Source: JAYFRC01 sp034926415
Lineage (GTDB): Bacteria > Bacillota > Clostridia > Oscillospirales > Oscillospiraceae
Reading direction: 5' to 3'
DNA: 18,980 nucleotides
Assembly (NCBI GenBank): GCA_034926415.1
Contig: JAYFRC010000104.1
Span: 1 to 18,980 of the forward strand
Position 1 is the stretch's first letter. Each line of letters opens with the position of its first letter. A model generated the notes under the pieces. That model had not been told where the DNA came from and did not search any database. It saw only the letters and a program-made list of their open reading frames with translations. The position numbers were made by a program, and so were the translations under genes. Positions 1-7,070 of the stretch are shown here, piece after piece.

Positions 1-1
1 A

Positions 2-505
2 CAGATCAACTCGGCATATTGCTGGGGACTTGTTAACGGATACCCCGACGGCAGTTTCAATCCTGACGGCAAGATTTCGGGTACGGGAGGCACACTTATG
101 GTGAGCCGTCTGATTAATTGTCTCAATGGGGAAAACAGCACCGAAACAACCGAAGACAGCATTGACTGGGATCTCGTTCCCGAATGGGCAAAAGAGCAGC
201 TGCAGGAAAAAACCGCGCTCAGAATTGCCGCACAAAGCCAGTGCTACGGAGAAACGCAGCTGAACCGGCTTCAGTTCGCGGTAATGCTGGCAAAAGCGGC
301 AGGAATTGAACCGGCAGAAGTTTCTGCGGACACTGTGGCGTTTCTGGATCAGGATGATATTCCCGCCGAGGATCTCGGCTATATCGAAGAGCTCAGGGCA
401 CTTGGCATTATTCAGGGCAATGCCGGCTGCTTTTACCCGAATCAAACTGTAACAAGAGCCGAGGCTGCAGTAATGCTGATAAGGATGCTGGGAGTAATTG
501 AATAA
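2..505 (+). CDS. S-layer homology (SLH) domain protein, C-terminal part
   Basis: The reading frame is open from base 2, so the gene begins upstream of the window; 167 residues are visible and end at TAA. The visible part holds the end of one SLH repeat (WGLVNGYPDGSFNPDGKIS), a diverged middle repeat around 'VPEWAKEQL', and a last repeat with 'LRALGIIQGNAGCFYPNQTVTRAEAAVMLIRMLG'-type spacing, of which the key element is TVTRAEAAVMLIRML near the C-terminus. SLH repeats attach secreted proteins to pyruvylated secondary wall polymers, so the product is presumably a surface protein. The ATG at 98 lies inside an SLH repeat and is not a start. The N-terminal cargo domain is outside the window, so the specific function is unknown. 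A hairpin at 576-609 follows the stop. Confidence 0.85.
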   Translation, partial: QINSAYCWGLVNGYPDGSFNPDGKISGTGGTLMVSRLINCLNGENSTETTEDSIDWDLVPEWAKEQLQEKTALRIAAQSQCYGETQLNRLQFAVMLAKAAGIEPAEVSADTVAFLDQDDIPAEDLGYIEELRALGIIQGNAGCFYPNQTVTRAEAAVMLIRMLGVIE

Positions 506-575
506 TTTCATAACCCCGGATTTCGTTTTAAGTCAAACGCCTGATCCCAGCACTAAAGTCTCCATAACAAACGAA

Positions 576-609
576 ACAGGCCTGCCGCTCAAGCGAGCGG
601 CAGGCCTGT
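576..609. terminator. Perfect 15-bp hairpin, probable two-way transcription end
   Basis: Arms 576-590 and 595-609 are exact inverted complements (15 bp, GC-rich) around the 4-nt loop AAGC. It lies between the + strand SLH gene ending at 505 and the - strand SLH fragment ending at 651. No clear T-run follows on +; on - the following bases (TTCGTTTGTTATGG) are moderately T-rich. A bidirectional terminator between converging genes is the simplest reading. Confidence 0.65.
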
Positions 610-650
610 CCTATTCCATTCAGGATCGTATGCCCAATTGAAAAAACGTT

Positions 651-767
651 TTATCTAAAGAGCAGATTATACAGTACCTGTACCATCTGCGCACGAGCGG
701 ACTGACTCTGCCTGCCCAGCTTTTCCTCGCTGCCGGAAATCAAGCCGCCCTTGACAGGAGCCATCAT
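651..767 (-). pseudogene. Orphan C-terminal SLH repeat fragment
   Basis: Read on -, a frame ending at TAA (651-653) gives the last part of an SLH repeat: 'KGGLISGSEEKLGRQSQSAR', followed by AQMVQVLYNLLFR. This matches the pattern G-(L/I)-I-x-G-x(n)-(T/S)R-A-Q-(M/A)-x-x-(V/I)-L-x-x-(L/F) of the final SLH repeat in many clostridial surface proteins. Only about 40 residues remain. Upstream the frame runs straight into the 3' end of the ABC permease gene, with the tandem 9-mer GGCATACCT (768-776, 777-785) at the junction. The rest of the parent gene is absent, so this looks like a remnant left by a rearrangement, not a functional gene. Confidence 0.7.
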
Positions 768-783
768 GGCATACCTGGCATAC

Positions 784-2904
784 CTAAACCGCAACTTGGT
801 GATAGGCGCGGTTAAGCGTCAGTTGATATAGTCCGTACAGCACGGCAGAAATGGCTGCCACCACCAAAAGGCAGCCGCGCAGCGCCGCCAGCTCATAGCT
901 GGAAATTCCCCCTTCCCCGTTGGCGGCCATGATGAGGCACACAAAGGCAAAAATCAGCAGCGTACCGATGACAATAGGTGCTATAAACACGCGGGAGATC
1001 TGCCCCCGTGCCGTTTGGCGAAGATACCCGTTCGACGCGCCCAATTTGCGCAAGTCCATATACACCCACGCGTTGCTCAAAATCAAAGTCATGCTGCGGG
1101 TAAAAAGAATCACTGCCACGGCGGCAAAACACAGGATGGACACGAACACGAACAGCAGCAGGAATACCGCCATATTGGTGGTGAAGTCCGCCTGATCCAA
1201 CACTCGAAACTGGGGCATATACAGCCAGTTCTGCCGGAAAGCAGAGCTATCTTTCTGATCGTAGCGAATCACCGGGATGCCGAATTCCTCCGCATGAGCA
1301 GGATCAAGGAAATATGCCTCGCCTTTTTCGGCATAGCGGGCGGCGGTCACCGGGTCGTAGCCGCTGCACAGCTCCACCTCTGGACCGGAAGCATCCACTA
1401 TTTTGCAAAACAGCGCTTTCGCAAAGGGATAGCTGTCGTTTTTTGCGTTGAAAAACGCCTGTGTATCCCGCCATTCGGAAGTCAGGCCCTCAGTGATGGC
1501 GGCGTAGTCATCGTCGTCCAATACACGGCATCGAAACAGCAGGTCGTTTTTGAGCGCCGGTTCCACCGACCGCACGCTTAGTACCTCTCCGGTGACGGGA
1601 TTAGTCACCCGAGTGATGTCGTTGGAGATATATCCGCCACCGCTGCCCTCCGCATCAAAAACGGCGGTTACCGTGCCGGGGGCAAGATTCAAGTTGTCGC
1701 CAGTGAGGGCGTTCCACGCGCTTTCCGAAAGAAAACGATTACTTTGCAGCACCTCCCGATACTCCTTTTTGTAAGTGGTGCCGAGAGCCCCGTTCGTTTC
1801 AACCTCTTCCTCCCCGTCCACGGCCAGCAGCGCCGCAGGCTGGCTTACATAATCCATCACAGTTACGCCGTATTTTTCTGCAAGGTGCTCAATTTCGTCT
1901 TGGCCCGGAAGCGTCTGGTCGGCACGGAAATGAAAAGCGTAATCCTCCGTGCGGGCAGCATAGCTCAGCTGCGCGGGCGTGGCCATCAGCGGTACATAGA
2001 ACGCGGAAAAATATGCCCCGGCCACCAGAACCGTGACTACCAGCATATTGCGTACAGTCTGCCGCCCCTGAAACTGCATCATTCCTGTGGCGATGAGGTG
2101 GGGATAACGGCTCTTTCCCCGCCGCCAGCCGTTTACCACCGTGTGAAGCAGCAACATATATAGGCCAATGAGGGCGGGCAGATAGAAAATGGCGGTCAAC
2201 CATTCCGGTGCATACCAGTGCAGAACCATAACACAGAAGAACGGCACGAAATAGCCCAGAAGGGCACCGCACACCAACAGCGCAATGCCTGCGATGCCGT
2301 ACCAGCGGGGCACGGCTCGGATGGGCTCTGCCCGGTGCGCTTCACTGACGATATCGATGATATTGGTTCGCTTCAAAAAGCGGGACAATAAAACCAGCAG
2401 CGCAAGAATCACAAAGGCCGAAAACGCCAGCGCAATGCCATAGGCATGAAAATCAAAGAACAGTGCCATTTCCGGAGTATCCACCAGCGTCAGGCGAAAG
2501 ATGCTCCACACCCCCCAAGCCAACGGGGTTCCGAGCACCATGCCAAGCACACAGGCCGACACTGCGATGAAGCCCACCTCACGCCTCAGATGCTGCGCAA
2601 GTATCTTTTTAGACGCGCCCAGCGCCAGAAGGACGCCGACCTCGCGTGATTTTTGCCGAAAGAACAATCCGGAGGCATACAGCGTAAACGCGCCGCAGCC
2701 CACGACGGCCAGCACGAACACCATCATTACCTGTTTTCGGGAATCGCCCCCCACCGGCAGGGCGTTTAAGACCGTCGGCGAGCGCATCATCAGGCAGTAC
2801 GCAGTGATGAGCAGCACCGAAAAAAACAGGCAGCCGAACAGCATTGCATATTGGCCCCTGCTTTTCTGCCGCAGAGTGGAAAAAACAGCAGACAGGCTTT
2901 TCAT
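784..2904 (-). CDS. FtsX/BceB-type ABC transporter permease
   Basis: A 706-residue integral membrane protein with about ten predicted transmembrane segments: near 20-40, 60-82, 112-134, 155-176, 203-258 (two), 285-307, 577-602, 638-662 and 676-697. A large, probably extracellular domain lies between segments seven and eight (about 310-575). The cytoplasmic loop 'REVGVLLALGASKK' after segment two and 'MDLRKLGASNGYLRQ' near the C-terminus are FtsX-type coupling loops. This layout (large outside domain, partner ATPase upstream) is that of BceB/VraG-type permeases, which act in antimicrobial-peptide sensing and resistance. Its ATG overlaps the TGA of the ATPase gene (ATGA, 4 bp), so the two are translationally coupled. 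The substrate cannot be read from sequence. Transcription is divergent from the TraX/two-component operon. Confidence 0.9.
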   Translation of the reverse strand: MKSLSAVFSTLRQKSRGQYAMLFGCLFFSVLLITAYCLMMRSPTVLNALPVGGDSRKQVMMVFVLAVVGCGAFTLYASGLFFRQKSREVGVLLALGASKKILAQHLRREVGFIAVSACVLGMVLGTPLAWGVWSIFRLTLVDTPEMALFFDFHAYGIALAFSAFVILALLVLLSRFLKRTNIIDIVSEAHRAEPIRAVPRWYGIAGIALLVCGALLGYFVPFFCVMVLHWYAPEWLTAIFYLPALIGLYMLLLHTVVNGWRRGKSRYPHLIATGMMQFQGRQTVRNMLVVTVLVAGAYFSAFYVPLMATPAQLSYAARTEDYAFHFRADQTLPGQDEIEHLAEKYGVTVMDYVSQPAALLAVDGEEEVETNGALGTTYKKEYREVLQSNRFLSESAWNALTGDNLNLAPGTVTAVFDAEGSGGGYISNDITRVTNPVTGEVLSVRSVEPALKNDLLFRCRVLDDDDYAAITEGLTSEWRDTQAFFNAKNDSYPFAKALFCKIVDASGPEVELCSGYDPVTAARYAEKGEAYFLDPAHAEEFGIPVIRYDQKDSSAFRQNWLYMPQFRVLDQADFTTNMAVFLLLFVFVSILCFAAVAVILFTRSMTLILSNAWVYMDLRKLGASNGYLRQTARGQISRVFIAPIVIGTLLIFAFVCLIMAANGEGGISSYELAALRGCLLVVAAISAVLYGLYQLTLNRAYHQVAV

Positions 2905-3653
2905 TGTTCGCTCACCTCGTTTAAGTCCCTGATGGCATTCAGCAGCTCGTCCTGAAACGCCCGGCGCTCTTCACTGCCGCGGGTGAGGGTGCTCCGCACC
3001 GCTCCGTCCTGCAAGATGACCACTCGGTCGCAGAAGGAGGCGGCAAAAGAATCGTGCGTCACCATAAAGATGGTCGCAAAAAGTTCCTTCTTTGCCTGCA
3101 AAAAGGAGTCAATCACCGCGCGGGAGGATCTGGAATCCAGATTGCCGGTTGGCTCATCGGCCAAGATCAGTTCCGGCGCATTGATGAGCGCCCGAGCCAC
3201 AGCGGTCCGCTGCTTTTCTCCGCCGGAAATGTCCGCCGGGTATTTGTCTTTAATGTGAGCAATGCCGAATACCTCGCACAGGCGGTCTGCGCTCTGCTCC
3301 ATAGCAGCGTTGGCTTTTCCTCCGATGATGCGAGGCAGCATGATGTTGTCCCGCACCGTCAGCCCATCCAGCAGCAAAAAGTCCTGAAACACGAAGCCCA
3401 GCTTTTCGTTGCGTACCTTTGCGATAGCATCTTCATTCAGAGCCGCCAGATCTGTGTCTCCAAGCATAATTTCACCGGAATCCGAGGGAATGTAGCAGGA
3501 AATGCAGTTCAGGAGTGTCGTCTTACCCGAACCGGAAGGCCCCATGACCGCGACGAATTCGCCTTTTTCGATGACCAGCGATACGCCCTTCAGCACCTCA
3601 TACTTTGTTTTGCCCGCCTGATAGGATTTATGGAGATTTGTAACCTTCAGCAT
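2901..3653 (-). CDS. ABC transporter ATP-binding protein (BceA/LolD type)
   Basis: Cytoplasmic ATPase that should drive the adjacent permease. Counted from the ATG at 3653, visible motifs are Walker A GPSGSGKT (38-45), Q-loop FVFQD (Q90), signature ISGGEKQR (142-149), Walker B LILADE (162-167), D-loop NLDS and H-loop VTHD (H200). 250 residues is normal for the family. A second in-frame ATG at 3662 would add MIS, but the AAAGGAG ribosome site ends only 2 nt before it and 11 nt before the ATG at 3653, so I prefer 3653. The MLKVTNLHKSY N-terminus also fits the family. An inverted repeat at 3664-3702 encloses the ribosome site. All catalytic motifs are intact. Confidence 0.93.
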   Translation of the reverse strand: MLKVTNLHKSYQAGKTKYEVLKGVSLVIEKGEFVAVMGPSGSGKTTLLNCISCYIPSDSGEIMLGDTDLAALNEDAIAKVRNEKLGFVFQDFLLLDGLTVRDNIMLPRIIGGKANAAMEQSADRLCEVFGIAHIKDKYPADISGGEKQRTAVARALINAPELILADEPTGNLDSRSSRAVIDSFLQAKKELFATIFMVTHDSFAASFCDRVVILQDGAVRSTLTRGSEERRAFQDELLNAIRDLNEVSEQ

Positions 3654-3663
3654 AGAAATCATA

Positions 3664-3702
3664 ACTCCTTTCGTTTGCGCTTAGCGTAGCGCTGAAAGGA
3701 GT
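3664..3702 (-). promoter_or_regulatory. Leader hairpin hiding the ATPase-gene ribosome site
   Basis: On the - strand transcript, ACTCCTTTC (3702-3694) is the exact complement of GAAAGGAGT (3672-3664), the ribosome site of the ABC ATPase gene. An inner pair GCGCT/AGCGC (3692-3688 with 3681-3677) lies inside the same loop. The folded RNA would bury the Shine-Dalgarno sequence, so translation could depend on opening the hairpin. No T-run follows on either strand, which argues against a plain terminator. Confidence 0.55.
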
Positions 3703-3734
3703 CCCGTGCAAATGGTGCTGTCAGTTTTGAAGCA

Positions 3735-3804
3735 TTTGCTGTAAAGTTTTGCAGAGATTGTAAAACTTGAACGTTTTGCTGTAAAGTTCGGTTTTACAAA
3801 ACCG
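3735..3804. promoter_or_regulatory. Three phased direct repeats, candidate LytTR-regulator boxes
   Basis: TTTGCTGTAAAGTT occurs identically at 3735-3748 and 3775-3788, exactly 40 bp apart, and a related TGTAAAACT sits between them at 3759-3767. The TGTAAA cores thus recur at 19 and 21 bp, about two helical turns, which is the arrangement typical of LytTR DNA-binding domains on tandem 9-mers. An inverted repeat CGGTTTT-AC-AAAACCG follows (3789-3804). The sites lie between the divergent ABC and TraX/LytTR/kinase transcripts, so autoregulation and control of the transporter by the LytTR protein at 4685 are plausible. Core promoter elements for either direction are not clear; TATATT near 3841 is a possible -10 on +. 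Confidence 0.55.
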
Positions 3805-3872
3805 GCCTCGTGTGATACGCTGAATCAGGAATAAACTGAGTATATTCCAAATCGCTCAAAAGGACTGTTTTT

Positions 3873-4649
3873 ATGACAAGCACTACACTGAAGCTTCTGG
3901 CATTGGTCTGTATGCTTTTGGATCACACCGCGGATTATATCCCCGGCGCGCCGGTTTGGCTGCATTGGATCGGACGCATTGCCGCGCCGATCTTTTTCTT
4001 TTGTATGGCGTGGGGATTTCACCATACGCATGACCGCAAGCTTTATTTGCGCCGTATGTATTTTTTCGGAGTCGGTATGGCCATGCTGGATTTCGCCTGC
4101 AACAACCTGTACCCGCAGCCATACTGCTTTATGACGAACAACATTTTTATCACCCTGTTTCTAACCGGCGTGATTTGCTGGATTTTGGATTTGTGGAACA
4201 CGGATCGAAAACGCAGCGTCAAATATTTACTTTTCTTTGCGCTATGGCAGCTCATCAGTATGGCCTTGTGCGTGGTGGCGAGAAATCTGCTGCCAGGTTA
4301 CGGTGTTTATGATTTCGTGGGAGCCATCACCGGAAACCTTTTCTTTTCAGAAGGCGGGCTGCTGTTTGTGCCGCTTGGTTCAATGCTGTACCTTTGCCGA
4401 AACAAAAGAAAGCTTCAGGCCGTTTTATATGCGTCTGTTTCCGTCTGCCTGTTTCTTGCCATTGCGGCCGGAGGATTGAACGCAGAGCATTTGCTGGTGG
4501 AAAACGACCAGTGGATGATGCTTTTTGCGCTTCCTTTCTTTCTGCTATACAATGGAAAGCGCGGTACAGGGCTGAAGTATTTCTTTTACATTTTCTATCC
4601 GGTACATATTTTGATACTGTTTTTCGCAGGTAATCTGATGCTTGCTTGA
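3873..4649 (+). CDS. TraX family membrane protein
   Basis: 258 residues, very hydrophobic, about eight membrane segments. The N-terminus has the TraX-family signature: LKLLALVCMLLDHTADYI (7-24), then WLHWIGRIAAPIFFFCMAWG and HTHDRKLYLRRM. The C-terminal 'KYFFYIFYPVHILIL' is also typical. TraX of the F plasmid acetylates the N-terminus of pilin; chromosomal Firmicute relatives are largely uncharacterised and are thought to be membrane acyltransferases. No conjugation genes lie in this window, so a pilin role is unlikely here. The start has an AAAAGGA ribosome site 8 nt upstream. The next gene begins about 35 bp after the stop, so it probably heads an operon with the LytTR regulator and GHKL kinase. 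Acylation of an envelope component is an inference. Confidence 0.85.
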   Translation: MTSTTLKLLALVCMLLDHTADYIPGAPVWLHWIGRIAAPIFFFCMAWGFHHTHDRKLYLRRMYFFGVGMAMLDFACNNLYPQPYCFMTNNIFITLFLTGVICWILDLWNTDRKRSVKYLLFFALWQLISMALCVVARNLLPGYGVYDFVGAITGNLFFSEGGLLFVPLGSMLYLCRNKRKLQAVLYASVSVCLFLAIAAGGLNAEHLLVENDQWMMLFALPFFLLYNGKRGTGLKYFFYIFYPVHILILFFAGNLMLA

Positions 4650-4684
4650 TAACAATTCTCTTTGCTTAAAAGGTGGGGGGTAAG

Positions 4685-5398
4685 TTGCTGCAAATTGGAA
4701 TATGCGACGACGCTCAGGAAGCCCGTCAGGCGCTCCGCTGGGCCATGGAACGTCTGCTGGAAAAGCGTACGATTCAGAGCCGAATCTATGAGTTTTCCTC
4801 CGGCGAGGGTATCCTCGACTGGATGGGAAAGCATCAGGGCGAGCTGAATCTGGTCTTTCTGGATATTGAAATGGCTGGCCTGAGCGGCATGGACACCGCT
4901 CATCGGCTGCGCGCAGACGATGCTGGGTTGCAGCTGGTGTTTGTCACAGGCTACTCCGATTATGTATATGACGGCTATGATGTGGGCGCGCTGGGCTATC
5001 TTTTGAAGCCGCCAAAGCCCGCTCAATTGGACGGCATCCTGACACGGGCGCTTTCATCCCTCTATCGTGACGCCGATGGAGTATATGTCTGTCACAATGG
5101 CGACAGCTTTTACCGAATCACCAAAGTGAAGATTCGTTATTTTGCATCGGACAAGCGGCAAATTCAATGCATAACCGACGAGCGAACCTATACCTTTTAT
5201 GGCAAGCTGGATGAAGTGGCACAGGAGCTTGCCGACGAAAATTTTGTCCGCATCCACCAGCGGTATTTAGTCAACGCGGCGGCGGTGACACAGGTTTGCG
5301 GCGGCGAGGTGACGCTCAACAGCGGAGCGGTACTGCCCATCAGCCGCTCCTGTCAATCCGGCGCGCTGCTGGCGCTGACTCGCGCCATGCTGAAATGA
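4685..5398 (+). CDS. LytTR-family response regulator
   Basis: Receiver plus LytTR DNA-binding domain, 237 residues from a TTG start. Receiver residues visible: acidic pair DD in IGICDDAQ, phospho-acceptor D60 in LVFLDIEMAG, T88 (FVTGYSDY) and K108 (LLKPP). The C-terminal half has LytTR features: 'VKIRYFASDKRQIQCITDE', TYTFYGKLDEV and the closing 'FVRIHQRYLVNAAAV'. The TTG at 4685 is preferred because GGTGGGGGG lies 6-8 nt upstream; a GTG at 4673 in the same frame would overlap that purine stretch and has no ribosome site of its own. It sits between the TraX gene and the GHKL kinase gene (10 bp gap), the usual AgrA/AgrC-type pairing, although no agrB or agrD is visible. The likely target is the repeat array at 3735-3804. 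Confidence 0.92.
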   Translation: MLQIGICDDAQEARQALRWAMERLLEKRTIQSRIYEFSSGEGILDWMGKHQGELNLVFLDIEMAGLSGMDTAHRLRADDAGLQLVFVTGYSDYVYDGYDVGALGYLLKPPKPAQLDGILTRALSSLYRDADGVYVCHNGDSFYRITKVKIRYFASDKRQIQCITDERTYTFYGKLDEVAQELADENFVRIHQRYLVNAAAVTQVCGGEVTLNSGAVLPISRSCQSGALLALTRAMLK

Positions 5399-5408
5399 GG
5401 TAAGTACG

Positions 5409-6710
5409 GTGTGGCATGTTCTTTTTCTGATTTTTACCGTTTTAAAATACCCCGCTTCGTTGGTGGGGGCTTGGTTTTGGGAACGCACCTCCCGGCGCTT
5501 TTTGGCTGTGAAGCCCGGAAAGCTCGCCTATTTCGTTCGGCTGATGCTGTTTTGGGCAGGACTGGTGGGGCCCATGTGGATTGGGGACGAAAATCTGCTG
5601 TTTTTCCTGTTGGCGTTTATAGGCCTTTCTTTATTGTGCTATCAGGGAACCTGGGCCGCCCGAATGGTGGTCAGCACCGTGTTTTACCTGTTTCTGTCCG
5701 GGACGGGAATGATTCTTGATACAGCGTTTAACTTTCTTCCCTCGGGCGTATGGGATTGGTCAGAGTCTATCAACTCCGTCGTGAAAGCGTTGGCGGCGGT
5801 TTTTGTATACCTGCTGGCACGTAAGCTGAATCCCAACGAAAAAGCAATAGAGCTGTCAGGCCGACTGTGGGGGCTATGCGCACTTTTAAGTCTCGCGCCG
5901 CTCATTATGGTACTGTCCTTTTCACTGTGGAACAGCTTTGGACGTGAGCAGATGGATTTGGGGCAATACCGGATTGCCTATACCATGTTGCCGTTCGTGT
6001 TTCTTTCGGCGCTGGCGTTGCTTTTAGCGCTGGCGGTCTTATCGCGGCACGAGGCGCTTGAGCAGACTGCAAAACTCGCCCAAATGAGAGCTCTTTACTA
6101 TGATGGCTTGCAGAGCGGGCAAACACAGGTTCGGATACTGCGCCACGACCTGCGCAATCACCTCGGCGCGGTACAGGGCTTGCTGGCACAGGGCGAAACG
6201 GAAAAAGCGCAGAAGTATCTGGCGGAGCTGACCGCCTCCCCGGCGCTGCACGGTGCCAAGCACATCTGCGAAAACGAACTGGCCAATGTAGTGTTTAGCT
6301 GTAAGCTGGAGGAGATGGAACGCTCCGGCCTGTTGCCGGATGTTCTTGTGACACTGCCCAAAGAACTTTCCATAGCAGATACCGACCTCTGCGCACTTCT
6401 TGGCAATGCGCTGGATAACGCCACTGAGGCCGGGAAGAACGCACAGGACAAGAAAATTACCGTGCGGGCGCGGGCGGATCGGGGTATGCTGATGCTGCGT
6501 GTAAAAAACAGTTTTCGTGACACACCGATTACAGAGGGCAGAATCCTCATCACGAGCAAGTTCAACACCAATGAGCATGGGTTTGGAATCCGCGGGATGC
6601 AGGAGATCGCCACACGCTATGGCGGTACGCTGGAAACTTCAATCCATGAAAATCAGTTTGAGTTGGTTGCCTGCCTGCCACTTCCGCCTTCTTCCGCAGG
6701 ATCAATTTGA
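5409..6710 (+). CDS. GHKL-type sensor histidine kinase (AgrC-like)
   Basis: 433 residues from a GTG start, with GAGG about 8 nt upstream. The N-terminal half (to about 220) contains six or seven membrane segments and no large extracellular domain, as in AgrC/HPK10 kinases. Then come the dimerisation/phospho-acceptor helix LRHDLRNHLGAVQGLL (H246), the N-box LLGNALDNATEAG (N337) and the G-box HGFGIRGM, with a usual-length ATPase domain. All key residues are present, so it should be active and phosphorylate the LytTR regulator encoded 10 bp upstream. The stimulus is unknown; the divergent BceAB-type transporter may sense or remove it. A strong terminator follows at 6757-6809. Confidence 0.92.
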   Translation: MWHVLFLIFTVLKYPASLVGAWFWERTSRRFLAVKPGKLAYFVRLMLFWAGLVGPMWIGDENLLFFLLAFIGLSLLCYQGTWAARMVVSTVFYLFLSGTGMILDTAFNFLPSGVWDWSESINSVVKALAAVFVYLLARKLNPNEKAIELSGRLWGLCALLSLAPLIMVLSFSLWNSFGREQMDLGQYRIAYTMLPFVFLSALALLLALAVLSRHEALEQTAKLAQMRALYYDGLQSGQTQVRILRHDLRNHLGAVQGLLAQGETEKAQKYLAELTASPALHGAKHICENELANVVFSCKLEEMERSGLLPDVLVTLPKELSIADTDLCALLGNALDNATEAGKNAQDKKITVRARADRGMLMLRVKNSFRDTPITEGRILITSKFNTNEHGFGIRGMQEIATRYGGTLETSIHENQFELVACLPLPPSSAGSI

Positions 6711-6756
6711 AAGTGTCATATCTCTGATGAAAAGATAACCGGCCTGCCAATTTTAT

Positions 6757-6809
6757 GCGAGCAGGCAAAGAGTCCCGGAAGCGGTGCTCTTTGCCTGCTC
6801 GCGTATTTT
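6757..6809 (+). terminator. Rho-independent terminator after the kinase gene
   Basis: The 16-bp arms GCGAGCAGGCAAAGAG (6757-6772) and CTCTTTGCCTGCTCGC (6787-6802) are exact complements around a 14-nt loop and are followed by a T-run (TATTTTT). It closes the TraX/LytTR/GHKL operon. Confidence 0.9.
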
Positions 6810-6876
6810 TAGCACTTCAAGGATGCGCTGCCGCACAGAGGGGCACACCGAACAGTTGTGTCTCTGGGGAGGAATA

Positions 6877-6918
6877 ATGAGCGGCGGTGCAAGTGCGCCT
6901 TGCCGCTATGATGTTTAA
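6877..6918 (+). other. Possible 13-codon leader ORF with strong ribosome site
   Basis: GGGGAGGAATA precedes ATG at 6877; the frame reads MSGGASAPCRYDV and ends TAA at 6918. The coding part folds on itself (GCGG..CAAG-TGCGC-CTTG-CCGC) and the preceding bases contain an imperfect AGAG..CACA/TGTG..TCT pair. It lies between the kinase terminator and the TetR promoter, with no following gene in phase. It may be a leader peptide, a remnant or chance. The rest of the 6810-6977 stretch shows no other gene. Confidence 0.25.
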
Positions 6919-6977
6919 CATGAAATGATGCAAATCTGCCTTCCGCTCAACTCATGGAGATAAAAGAATTAAAAATC

Positions 6978-6994
6978 GCTGAGCAATATTCAGC
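6978..6994. promoter_or_regulatory. TetR-type operator, copy 1
   Basis: GCTGAGCAATATTCAGC, a 17-bp interrupted palindrome (GCTGA...TCAGC), lies just upstream of the -35 element of the regulator gene at 7071. An identical copy lies at 7034-7050. Two exact copies flanking a promoter are strong evidence for a repressor operator, most simply that of the TetR protein encoded next to it. Confidence 0.8.
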
Positions 6995-7001
6995 AAAAGA
7001 A

Positions 7002-7029
7002 TTGCAGTTTGCCGGAGATGTGCTATAAT
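7002..7029 (+). promoter_or_regulatory. Promoter of the TetR-GNAT gene
   Basis: TTGCAG (7002-7007), a 16-bp spacer and TATAAT (7024-7029), with the extended -10 TGC immediately before TATAAT. It sits exactly between the two operator copies, so the start of transcription (about 7036) falls inside operator 2. This predicts tight autorepression. Confidence 0.85.
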
Positions 7030-7033
7030 GCTT

Positions 7034-7050
7034 GCTGAGCAATATTCAGC
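7034..7050. promoter_or_regulatory. TetR-type operator, copy 2
   Basis: Exact second copy of GCTGAGCAATATTCAGC, centre to centre 56 bp from copy 1 and immediately downstream of the -10. Binding here would block the transcription start directly. It also shows that the upstream in-frame TTG at 7032 is operator DNA and not a start codon. Confidence 0.8.
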
Positions 7051-7070
7051 TGCATGAAAGGCGGACTAAA

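Noticed and set aside
1015..1581. Long + strand ORF inside the permease gene
   Set aside because: Antisense shadow of the ABC permease; low-complexity His/Arg/Gln-rich translation, no ribosome site, no family pattern.
3054..3689. 211-codon + ORF opposite the ATPase gene
   Set aside because: Antisense to intact Walker motifs; translation shows no recognisable domain.
3873..4649. TraX as evidence of a conjugative element
   Set aside because: No pilin, relaxase, coupling protein or transfer ATPase is present; chromosomal TraX relatives occur widely without conjugation genes.
6039..6578. 179-codon - ORF opposite the kinase gene
   Set aside because: Antisense to H-, N- and G-boxes of the kinase; shadow.
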